From Streptomyces pseudovenezuelae (GTDB taxonomy: Bacteria > Actinomycetota > Actinomycetes > Streptomycetales > Streptomycetaceae): DNA of 64,000 nucleotides. The translations under genes were made by a program, and so were the position numbers. The stretch spans positions 186,001 to 250,000 of the forward strand of contig NZ_JARXVH010000010.1 of assembly GCF_029892565.1 (NCBI RefSeq), in the 5' to 3' direction. Shown in pieces: positions 1 through 7,027 of this stretch (its first letter is position 1; the number at the start of each line of letters is the position of its first letter). The notes beneath the pieces were generated by a model that saw nothing but the letters and a program-made list of their open reading frames with translations, searched no databases and was not told where the DNA came from.

Positions 1-1478
1 CGGACGCCGACAGCCCGGTGTTCCACACCCCCGCAGGACCCTCCTGGACGTACGGCGATCTGCGCGCCCGCGTCGACCGGCTCGCGCATGTCCTGTCCGG
101 CGACCTCGGTGTGGTCCCCGGGAACCGGGTGCTGCTGCGCGGGCCGACCACGCCGTGGCTCGTGGCCTGTTGGCTGGCGGTGCTGAAGGCGGGCGCGGTC
201 GCCGTGACGGTGCTGGCGCAGCAGCGGCCGCACGAGCTGGCCACGATGTGCGGGATCGCCGACATAGGGCAGGCCCTGTGCGACATACGGGCCGTCGACG
301 ACCTCGCCAAGGCGGAGATACCGGGGCTGCGCATCACGACGTACGGCGGCGACTCCCCCGACGACCTCCTGCGTCGTCCGGCGCCCGACACCCCGTACCC
401 GGCCGTCGACACGGCGGCCGACGACGTCGCGCTGATCGCGTTCACGTCCGGCACCACCGGCCGCCCCAAGGGGTGCATGCACTTCCACCGGGACGTGCTG
501 GCCATAGCCGACACCTTCTCGAAGCATGTGCTGCGGCCCCGTCGGGACGACGTCTTCGCGGGGAGTCCGCCGCTCGGTTTCACCTTCGGGCTGGGCGGGC
601 TGGTGATTTTCCCGATGCGCGTCGGCGCGAGTTCGCTGTTGCTCGAACAGGCGGGCCCCAAGCAGCTGTTGCCCGCGATCGCCGCCCACCGGGTCTCGGT
701 GCTGTTCACCGCGCCGACCGCCTACCGCGCGATGCTCGGCGAACTCGACGCGCACGACGTCTCGTCCCTGCGCCGCTGCGTCTCCGCCGGGGAGAACCTG
801 CCCGCCGCCACCTGGCAGGCCTGGCGGGAGCGGACCGGGCTGCGGATCATCAACGGCATAGGCGCCACCGAGCTGTTGCACATCTTCATCTCCGCCGCCG
901 ACGAGGACATCAGGCCCGGCACGACGGGGAAGCCGGTGCCGGGGTGGCACGCGCGCGTGCAGGACGCGGGCGGAACGCCGCTGCCCGACGGGGAGTCGGG
1001 GCTGCTCGCCGTGCAAGGGCCGGTCGGCTGCCGGTACTTGGCCGACCCGCGCCAGCGCGAGTACGTGCGCGGCGGCTGGAACGTCACCGGCGACACCTAT
1101 GTGCGCGAGAGCGACGGTTACCTGCGCTTCGTCGCCCGCGCGGACGACATGATCATCTCGGCCGGCTACAACATCGCCGGACCGGAGGTCGAGGACGCGT
1201 TGCTGCGTCACCCGGACGTGGTCGAGGCGGCGGTCGTGGGGCGGCCCGACGAGGCCCGCGGTCAGGTGGTGGTGGCCTACGCCGTCCTCAAGGAGGGCGC
1301 CGAACGGGACGCCGAGGCCCTGCGCGCCTTCGTCAAGTCCGAGCTGGCGCCGTACAAATGCCCCCGCGAGATCGTCTTCCTGGAGGCGCTGCCACGCACC
1401 GCCACCGGCAAGCTGCAGCGGTTCAGATTGCGCATCGAAGATCACCCCGGAGTTGACACCGATGGTGACCAGCAGTGA
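1..1478 (+). CDS. Aryl/acyl-CoA ligase, benzoate-CoA ligase type (5' partial)
   Basis: ANL-superfamily adenylating enzyme that would activate a carboxylic acid, probably aromatic, to its CoA thioester in the cytoplasm. The frame is open to the left edge (first full codon at position 3), so the true start lies outside the window; the GTG at 18 is internal. Visible motifs are the phosphate loop TSGTTGRPKG, the acceptor region GIGATELLHIF typical of benzoate/2-aminobenzoate-CoA ligases, GWNVTGD, and the C-terminal PRTATGK with the catalytic lysine. A PaaX-type regulator follows 15 bp downstream in the same direction, so the pair looks like a small aromatic-acid catabolic unit. The exact substrate cannot be read from the sequence. 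Confidence 0.88.
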   Translation, partial: DADSPVFHTPAGPSWTYGDLRARVDRLAHVLSGDLGVVPGNRVLLRGPTTPWLVACWLAVLKAGAVAVTVLAQQRPHELATMCGIADIGQALCDIRAVDDLAKAEIPGLRITTYGGDSPDDLLRRPAPDTPYPAVDTAADDVALIAFTSGTTGRPKGCMHFHRDVLAIADTFSKHVLRPRRDDVFAGSPPLGFTFGLGGLVIFPMRVGASSLLLEQAGPKQLLPAIAAHRVSVLFTAPTAYRAMLGELDAHDVSSLRRCVSAGENLPAATWQAWRERTGLRIINGIGATELLHIFISAADEDIRPGTTGKPVPGWHARVQDAGGTPLPDGESGLLAVQGPVGCRYLADPRQREYVRGGWNVTGDTYVRESDGYLRFVARADDMIISAGYNIAGPEVEDALLRHPDVVEAAVVGRPDEARGQVVVAYAVLKEGAERDAEALRAFVKSELAPYKCPREIVFLEALPRTATGKLQRFRLRIEDHPGVDTDGDQQ

Positions 1479-1493
1479 TGTCGAAGACCTAAG

Positions 1494-2312
1494 ATGATCA
1501 ACGTGTCCGACCAGCCTGCCCCACGGTCTCTCATCGTCACGCTCTACGGCGCGTACGGCCGCTTCGTGCCGGGCCCCGTGCCCGTCGCCGAACTGATCCG
1601 GCTGCTCGCCGCGGTCGGCGTGGACGCGCCCTCCGTACGCTCCTCGGTGTCCCGTCTAAAACGGCGCGGACTGCTGCTGCCGTCACGCACGGCCCAGGGC
1701 ACGGCGGGGTACGAACTCTCGGCGGAGGCACGCCAGTTGCTCGACGACGGCGACCGCCGCATCTACGCCGATGTGCCGCCCGAGGACGAGGGCTGGGTGC
1801 TCGCCGTGTTCTCCGTACCGGAGTCGGAGCGACAGAAGCGGCACGTCCTGCGCTCCCGCCTGGCCGGTCTCGGCTTCGGCAGCGCGGCACCGGGCGTGTG
1901 GATCGCCCCGGCCCGGCTGTACGAGGAGACCCGGCACACCCTCGTACGGCTGCGGCTCGACCCGTACGTCGACCTCTTCCGCGGCGAGCACCTGGGCTTC
2001 GCGCCCACTGTCGAGGCGGTCGCCCGCTGGTGGGACCTGGCCGCCATCGCCAAGGAGCACGACGCGTTCCTCGACCGCCACGCGCGCGTGCTGCGGGACT
2101 GGCAGGGGCGCGCGGCATCCGACACCCCGCCCGAGGAGGCCTACCGCGACTACCTCCTCGCCCTGGACTCCTGGCGCCACCTCCCCTACGTCGACCCCGG
2201 ACTGCCCGCTCGACTGCTCCCCGAGGACTGGCCGGGGGCCCGGTCGGCGGCGGTGTTCCGGGGGCTGCACGAGCGGCTCAGGGCGGCGGGGGCCGGCTTC
2301 GCGGGCGTATGA
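1494..2312 (+). CDS. PaaX-family transcriptional regulator
   Basis: 272 residues, the usual PaaX length. The N-terminal part (about residues 12-75) is a winged helix with the PaaX-type SVRSSVSRLKRRGLL helix. The middle and C-terminal regions carry the PaaX segments GWVLAVFSVPE, APGVWIAP and a tryptophan-containing helical tail. PaaX proteins repress phenylacetate or related aromatic-acid genes and are relieved by the CoA-thioester product, which fits the CoA ligase directly upstream. Start is ATG 1494; a GTG nine bases downstream is an alternative because no strong Shine-Dalgarno sequence is visible. Confidence 0.85.
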   Translation: MINVSDQPAPRSLIVTLYGAYGRFVPGPVPVAELIRLLAAVGVDAPSVRSSVSRLKRRGLLLPSRTAQGTAGYELSAEARQLLDDGDRRIYADVPPEDEGWVLAVFSVPESERQKRHVLRSRLAGLGFGSAAPGVWIAPARLYEETRHTLVRLRLDPYVDLFRGEHLGFAPTVEAVARWWDLAAIAKEHDAFLDRHARVLRDWQGRAASDTPPEEAYRDYLLALDSWRHLPYVDPGLPARLLPEDWPGARSAAVFRGLHERLRAAGAGFAGV

Positions 2313-2411
2313 CGGGGTGGGTGCAGGGGGTGCCGCGATTTGTGAACAGATCATGGCAAGTGAAGGTGATCCCTTGCGCACCATGAGTCACTCAGCTAAA
2401 CCTCAGCCTCC

Positions 2412-2440
2412 TTAACACTTCCTCTCAGACTTCTTACCTA
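2412..2440 (+). promoter_or_regulatory. Candidate promoter of the cys leader ORF
   Basis: TTAACA (2412-2417) and TACCTA (2435-2440) are separated by 17 bp within an unusually pyrimidine-rich stretch (about 2401-2447). The expected transcription start, 7-8 bases after the -10 element, falls at or next to ATG 2448, so the transcript would begin essentially at the leader ORF (leaderless). A second, weaker pair TTGCGC (2374) and TAAACC (2397) is also possible. Assignment is by pattern only. Confidence 0.45.
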
Positions 2441-2447
2441 CCGTTCC

Positions 2448-2489
2448 ATGCGTCGTACGCCGGGTAGGAAAGAGGACTGTTGCGCATGA
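2448..2489 (+). CDS. 13-residue Cys-Cys leader peptide of the cys operon
   Basis: A short ORF encoding MRRTPGRKEDCCA. Two adjacent cysteine codons (TGT TGC, 2478-2483) sit two codons before the stop, and the stop TGA overlaps the cysC start as ATGA. The predicted transcription start coincides with its ATG, so it could be translated leaderlessly. Cys-rich leaderless ORFs upstream of sulfur-assimilation operons are known in mycobacteria as cysteine-responsive attenuators. The cysC Shine-Dalgarno sequence (AAGAGGA, 2470-2476) lies inside this ORF, so a ribosome paused on the Cys codons would directly affect cysC initiation. That it is translated, and the direction of regulation, are inferences. 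Confidence 0.6.
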   Translation: MRRTPGRKEDCCA

Positions 2490-3037
2490 CCACCACGCCA
2501 AGGACTCAGGGAGCCACGGTCTGGCTGACGGGGCTGCCGAGCGCGGGCAAGACGACGATCGCCCGCCACCTGGGGGATCGGCTGAAGGCCGAGGGGCATC
2601 GCGTGGAGGTCCTGGACGGCGACGAGGTCCGCCGCTTCCTCTCCGCCGGCCTCGGCTTCTCCAGAGCCGACCGCAACACCAACGTGCAGCGCATCGGCCT
2701 CGTCTCCGAGGTCCTCGCGCGCAACGGTGTCCTGTCCGTCGTCCCGGTCATCGCGCCGTACGCCGACAGCCGCGAGGCCGTGCGCAAGCGGCACGAGGCC
2801 AGTTCGACGCCGTACATCGAGGTACATGTCGCCACCCCGGTCGAGGTGTGCAGCGAGCGGGACGTGAAGGGCCTCTACGCCCGCCAGGCCGCCGGCCAGT
2901 TGACCGGCCTGACCGGGATCGACGACCCGTACGAGCCACCTTTCGACCCGGACCTCGTGCTGCCGACGCAGGTGCAGACGCCCGAGGAGTCGGCGGACGC
3001 GGTGTACGCGGTGCTGGCGGAGCGGGGGTTGGTGTGA
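2486..3037 (+). CDS. cysC: Adenylylsulfate (APS) kinase CysC
   Basis: Phosphorylates APS to PAPS. The P-loop GLPSAGKTT lies near residues 15-23, followed by the APS-kinase segments VLDGDEVRR, LGFSRADR and a GLYARQAA motif. The 183 residues are typical. ATG 2486 is preferred over TTG 2480 because AAGAGGA ends nine bases upstream of it. It overlaps the Cys-Cys leader ORF as ATGA and cysD as GTGA, giving tight translational coupling through the operon. Confidence 0.93.
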   Translation: MTTTPRTQGATVWLTGLPSAGKTTIARHLGDRLKAEGHRVEVLDGDEVRRFLSAGLGFSRADRNTNVQRIGLVSEVLARNGVLSVVPVIAPYADSREAVRKRHEASSTPYIEVHVATPVEVCSERDVKGLYARQAAGQLTGLTGIDDPYEPPFDPDLVLPTQVQTPEESADAVYAVLAERGLV

Positions 3038-3945
3038 GCGCGGCACAGGGCTTCAGCCTCTCCCATCTGGACGCTCTGGAGTCCGAGGCGGTGCACATAT
3101 TCCGGGAGGTGGCGGGCGAGTTCGAGCGGCCGGTGATTCTCTTCTCCGGCGGCAAGGACTCCATCGTCATGCTGCATCTCGCGCTGAAGGCGTTCGCGCC
3201 CGCGCCAATTCCCTTCTCACTGCTGCACGTTGATACGGGACACAACTTCCCCGAGGTTCTTGAGTATCGGGACCGGACGGTGGAGCTGTACGGGCTGCGG
3301 CTCCATATGGCCTCCGTGCAGGACTACATCGACCGTGGTGTGCTGCGCGAACGTCCGGACGGGACCCGAAATCCGCTGCAGACCCTGCCGTTGACCGAGA
3401 AGATCCAGCACGAGAAGTTCGACGCGGTGTTCGGCGGCGGGCGACGCGACGAGGAGAAGGCCCGGGCCAAGGAGCGGGTGTTCAGCCTGCGGGACGAGTT
3501 CTCGCAGTGGGACCCGCGGCGGCAGCGGCCCGAGCTGTGGAACCTGTACAACGGCCGCCACGCGCCCGGTGAGCACGTCCGGGTCTTCCCGCTCTCCAAC
3601 TGGACCGAGCTGGACGTCTGGCAGTACATCGCCCGCGAACGGATCGAGCTGCCCGACATCTACTTCGCCCACTACCGCGAGGTGTTCAACCACGGCGGCA
3701 TGTGGCTGACCGCCGGCGGGTGGGGCGGCCCCAAGTCCGGGGAGAGCGTGGAGAAACGGCAGGTCCGCTACCGCACGGTCGGCGACATGTCCTGCACCGG
3801 CGCCGTCGACTCCGACGCCGACGGCATCGAGAAGGTGATCGCCGAGATCGCCGCCTCCCGGCTGACCGAGCGCGGCGCGACCCGCGCCGACGACAAGATG
3901 TCCGAGGCCGCGATGGAAGACCGTAAGCGCGAGGGGTACTTCTAG
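3034..3945 (+). CDS. cysD: Sulfate adenylyltransferase subunit 2 CysD
   Basis: Catalytic subunit of ATP sulfurylase: makes APS from ATP and sulfate, driven by GTP hydrolysis in CysN. The PP-loop motif SGGKDSIVMLHL is near the N-terminus, with VDTGHNFPE, FGGGRRDEEKARAKER and FPLSNWTELDVWQYI following, all characteristic of CysD. The start is GTG 3034, overlapping the cysC stop by four bases; starting there gives 303 residues, the usual length. Confidence 0.94.
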   Translation: MSAAQGFSLSHLDALESEAVHIFREVAGEFERPVILFSGGKDSIVMLHLALKAFAPAPIPFSLLHVDTGHNFPEVLEYRDRTVELYGLRLHMASVQDYIDRGVLRERPDGTRNPLQTLPLTEKIQHEKFDAVFGGGRRDEEKARAKERVFSLRDEFSQWDPRRQRPELWNLYNGRHAPGEHVRVFPLSNWTELDVWQYIARERIELPDIYFAHYREVFNHGGMWLTAGGWGGPKSGESVEKRQVRYRTVGDMSCTGAVDSDADGIEKVIAEIAASRLTERGATRADDKMSEAAMEDRKREGYF

Positions 3946-3947
3946 TC

Positions 3948-5201
3948 ATGAACGCCAGCACCAGCACGACCGGTACCACTGGCACGACCGGCATGTCCGG
4001 CGCGACCATCGACACCCTGCGTTTCGCGACCGCCGGTTCGGTCGACGACGGCAAGTCCACGCTCGTCGGGCGCCTGTTGCACGACTCCAAGTCGATCCTC
4101 ACCGACCAGCTGGAGGCCGTCGCGCACGCCTCCCGCAATCGCGGCCAGGACACCCCCGACCTCGCGCTGCTGACCGACGGCCTGCGCGCCGAGCGCGAGC
4201 AGGGCATCACCATCGACGTCGCCTACCGCTACTTCGCCACCCCCAAGCGGCGGTTCATCCTCGCCGACACCCCCGGCCACGTGCAGTACACCCGCAACAT
4301 GGTCACCGGTGCCTCCACCGCCGAGCTGGCCATCGTCCTGATCGACGCGCGCAACGGAGTCGTAGAGCAGACCCGTCGGCACGCGGCCGTGGCCGCCCTG
4401 CTCCGGGTCCCGCACGTGGTTCTCGCCGTCAACAAGATGGACCTGGTCGGGTACGAGGAGAAGGACTTCCAGCGGATCGTCGAGGACTTCGCGGGCCACG
4501 CGGCCGAGTTGGGACTGCCCGGCTTCACGCCGATCCCGGTCTCGGCACTGGTCGGCGACAACGTCGTCGAGCGTTCGGCGCGCATGGACTGGTACCGAGG
4601 GCCATCCCTGCTGGACTTCCTGGAGAACGTCCCGGTCGGCACGCAGAAGGTCGACGCGCCTGCCCGTTTCCCGGTGCAGTACGTCATCCGGCACGGCGAA
4701 CTCCGGTCCTACGCGGGCCAGTTGGTGTCGGGCTCGCTGCGGGTCGGTGACCGGGTGACCGTGCACCCCTCGGGCGCGAGCTCCGAGATCACCGGCATCG
4801 ACCTGCTCGGCACCGAGTCGGAGGTGGCGTTCGCGCCGCAGTCGATCGCGGTGCGCCTCGCCGATCAGCGGGACATCTCGCGCGGCGACATGCTCACGAC
4901 CGGGGTCGAGGTGCCCGCGCTGACGCAGGAGGTCCGGGCGGCCGTCTGCCATCTCGCCGATCGGCCGTTGCGGGTCGGCGACCGGGTGCTGGTCCGACAC
5001 ACGACCAGGACCGTCAAGGCGATCGTCAAGGACCTGGGCGGGGCGAGCGAGCTGCGCGCGAACGATCTGGGGCGGATCGGTCTGCGTACGGCGGAGCCGC
5101 TGGCGCTCGACGACTACGCGGTCTCCCGGCGCACCGGTGCGTTCATCGTGATCGACCCGGCGGACGGGGCGACGCTGACGGCGGGCATGGTGGAGCTGTA
5201 G
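3948..5201 (+). CDS. cysN: Sulfate adenylyltransferase subunit 1 CysN (GTPase)
   Basis: Regulatory GTPase subunit of ATP sulfurylase, related to EF-Tu. G1 is GSVDDGKST, the G2 region is AEREQGITIDVAYRYF, G3 is DTPGH and G4 is NKMD. A beta-barrel half follows. The protein (417 residues) is somewhat shorter than proteobacterial CysN and is not fused to CysC, which is separate here. It starts two bases after the cysD stop and closes the operon. No PAPS/APS reductase or sulfite reductase gene is present in the window. Confidence 0.94.
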   Translation: MNASTSTTGTTGTTGMSGATIDTLRFATAGSVDDGKSTLVGRLLHDSKSILTDQLEAVAHASRNRGQDTPDLALLTDGLRAEREQGITIDVAYRYFATPKRRFILADTPGHVQYTRNMVTGASTAELAIVLIDARNGVVEQTRRHAAVAALLRVPHVVLAVNKMDLVGYEEKDFQRIVEDFAGHAAELGLPGFTPIPVSALVGDNVVERSARMDWYRGPSLLDFLENVPVGTQKVDAPARFPVQYVIRHGELRSYAGQLVSGSLRVGDRVTVHPSGASSEITGIDLLGTESEVAFAPQSIAVRLADQRDISRGDMLTTGVEVPALTQEVRAAVCHLADRPLRVGDRVLVRHTTRTVKAIVKDLGGASELRANDLGRIGLRTAEPLALDDYAVSRRTGAFIVIDPADGATLTAGMVEL

Positions 5202-5347
5202 TTCCCGAGCTCCCCACCCACCTTCTTTGCTGACGTCAGAATGACGGTACAAACCTTCGCGATTCGCCATTGTCACCGCTCGTCAATAACGCGGTAACAA
5301 CGGGCTCACTCATGCGAGGCGGGGCGTTGGACTGGGTAAGCCGCTCG

Positions 5348-5370
5348 GTACGGGGTCGAAGGTCCCGTAC
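5348..5370. repeat. Perfect inverted repeat GTACGGG/CCCGTAC
   Basis: Seven-base arms at 5348-5354 and 5364-5370 with a nine-base spacer, in the 239 bp between cysN and the downstream ATPase gene. It could be part of the cysN terminator or an operator for the next gene. No T-run follows, which argues weakly against an intrinsic terminator. Confidence 0.4.
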
Positions 5371-5423
5371 GGTGCCCGTCGGACGACTCTGCCGGGCGGC
5401 GCCGTACCATACATAAGGTTGAA

Positions 5424-5439
5424 AGCAGGACAGCCTGCT
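5424..5439 (+). promoter_or_regulatory. Hairpin overlapping the ribosome-binding site of the RsbW-like gene
   Basis: AGCAGG (5424-5429) and CCTGCT (5434-5439) are perfect complements with an ACAG loop. The AGGA Shine-Dalgarno sequence for ATG 5441 sits in the left arm and loop, so the hairpin ending one base before the start codon would hide it. This suggests low or regulated translation. Confidence 0.4.
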
Positions 5440-5440
5440 C

Positions 5441-5896
5441 ATGAACGGAACCGCCTTGTACGATCGCCCCTCGTCCTCCGCCGCCTCCTGGCGCATCGCG
5501 CTGCCGCACTCCGCCGCGGCCGTGCCCGTTGCCCGTGCGCTGGTGCGCACGGCGCTGACCGAGCTGGAGCACGGGGCCGACAGTGACACCGCGGAGCTGC
5601 TCACGGCCGAGCTGGTCGCCAACGCCGTGGAGCACACCACCGGCGACTCCCCGATAGAACTCGTCGTGGAGCTGCTGCCCTCCGGCTGTCAGGTCGAGGT
5701 GCACGACCCGGACCCGGCGCCACCCGGGGACCTGACCCGGCCCGACCGCGGGGAGCCCGACCCGTGGCAGGAACATGGGCGCGGACTGCTGCTGATCCGC
5801 GCCCTCAGCTCGTCCTGCGGACACCGTCCGACCGAGTCGGGCAAGGCGGTCTGGTTCAGGCTGTCGGCGGTGCCGCCGCAGCGGCGTCCGGCATGA
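5441..5896 (+). CDS. RsbW-like ATP-binding protein (HATPase domain)
   Basis: 151-residue stand-alone GHKL ATPase/kinase domain of the anti-sigma-factor type abundant in streptomycetes. The N-box is ELVANAVEHTTG (about residues 50-61), a D-box-like VHDPD follows and the G-box is GRGLLLIRAL near residue 110. Such proteins bind or phosphorylate partner anti-anti-sigma factors or act in sporulation and stress switches. No partner gene is adjacent: cysN is upstream and argF converges from downstream. Confidence 0.8.
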   Translation: MNGTALYDRPSSSAASWRIALPHSAAAVPVARALVRTALTELEHGADSDTAELLTAELVANAVEHTTGDSPIELVVELLPSGCQVEVHDPDPAPPGDLTRPDRGEPDPWQEHGRGLLLIRALSSSCGHRPTESGKAVWFRLSAVPPQRRPA

Positions 5897-5923
5897 CCTG
5901 CGCGTTTGCGTGTTTGCGGTAGG

Positions 5924-6931
5924 TCAGGCGAGCGTGGCCACGAGGATGGCCTTGATCGTGTGCAGGCGGTTCTCCGCCTCGTCGAAGACGACCGAGTGGG
6001 CCGACTCGAACACCTCGTCGGTCACTTCCAGTGAATCGAGGCCATGGGTCTCGTATATCTCCTGGCCGACCTTGGTGCCGAGGTCGTGGAAGGCCGGGAG
6101 GCAGTGCAGGAACCGGACGTCCGGGTTGCCGGTGGCACGCAGGACGTCCATGGTCACGGCGTACGGGGCCAGAGCGGTGATCCGCTCGTCCCAGACCTCC
6201 TTGGGCTCGCCCATGGAGACCCAGACGTCGGTGGCGACGAAGTCGGCTCCCTGGACGCCCTCCGTCAGGGACTCGGTGAGCGTGACGCGGGCGCCGCTCG
6301 ACTCGGCCAGCTCACGGGCGCGGTCGACGATCTCCTGGACCGGCCAGTAGGACTTCGGGGCGACGACGCGTACGTCCATGCCGAGCAGGGCGCCGGTGAT
6401 CAGGTACGAGTTCCCCATGTTGAAGCGGGCGTCGCCGAGGTAGGCGAAGGTGACCTCGGTCAGCGGCTTGGCGGTGTGCTCGGTCATCGTGAGCACGTCG
6501 GCGAGCATCTGGGTGGGGTGCCAGTCGTCGGTCAGCCCGTTGTAGACCGGCACACCCGCGTACGCGCCCAGCTCCTCCACGGCGGCCTGGCTGTCCCCGC
6601 GGTACTCGATGCCGTCGTACATCCGCCCCAGCACCCGCGCGGTGTCCTTCACGGACTCCTTGTGCCCGATCTGCGAGCCCGACGGGTCGAGATACGTCGT
6701 CGAGGCGCCCTGGTCGGCGGCGGCGACCTCGAACGCGCAGCGCGTGCGCGTCGAGGTCTTCTCGAAGATCAGCGCGATGTTCCGGCCGCTCAGGTACCGC
6801 GTCTCGGTCCCCGCCCGCTTGGCCGCCTTCAGCTCGGCGGCCAGCTCGACCAGGCCGACGAACTCCGCCGCGGTGAAGTCGAGCTCCTTGAGGAAGTGGC
6901 GGCCGGCGAGGGCGGTCGGGACTGTCGCCAT
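5924..6931 (-). CDS. argF: Ornithine carbamoyltransferase
   Basis: 335 residues, full length. Carbamoyl-phosphate-binding motif STRTRCAFEVA, central DVWVSMGEP, and the ornithine-site HCLPAFHD are all present. The gene lies 90 bp downstream of arginine deiminase on the same strand, so it may act catabolically (citrulline to ornithine plus carbamoyl phosphate, ArcB role) rather than in biosynthesis; sequence motifs do not separate the two roles. No carbamate kinase gene is nearby. ATG 6931 has GGAG six bases upstream. Confidence 0.92.
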   Translation of the reverse strand: MATVPTALAGRHFLKELDFTAAEFVGLVELAAELKAAKRAGTETRYLSGRNIALIFEKTSTRTRCAFEVAAADQGASTTYLDPSGSQIGHKESVKDTARVLGRMYDGIEYRGDSQAAVEELGAYAGVPVYNGLTDDWHPTQMLADVLTMTEHTAKPLTEVTFAYLGDARFNMGNSYLITGALLGMDVRVVAPKSYWPVQEIVDRARELAESSGARVTLTESLTEGVQGADFVATDVWVSMGEPKEVWDERITALAPYAVTMDVLRATGNPDVRFLHCLPAFHDLGTKVGQEIYETHGLDSLEVTDEVFESAHSVVFDEAENRLHTIKAILVATLA

Positions 6932-6979
6932 GGGGCGCTCCAGGAGTGCGAGGGAATGCGGGAACGGGAACCCTGGAAG

Positions 6980-7027
6980 TCTATACGATGATTCGAATTT
7001 CTATACAGCCCCTTCTGGCCTCTATAC
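6980..7027. promoter_or_regulatory. Three phased TCTATAC repeats between arcA and argF
   Basis: TCTATAC occurs at 6980-6986, 7000-7006 and 7021-7027, at about 20-21 bp steps (two helical turns), with a palindrome ATTCGAAT (6991-6998) between the first two. The third copy overlaps the arcA stop codon. The tract is strikingly A/T-rich for this DNA and lies 49-96 bp upstream of argF, so it is a candidate operator for ArgR or another regulator. Confidence 0.45.

Noticed and set aside
5924..6931. Calling the carbamoyltransferase catabolic ArcB with confidence
   Set aside because: Motifs are shared by anabolic and catabolic forms; only the arcA neighbour suggests catabolism.
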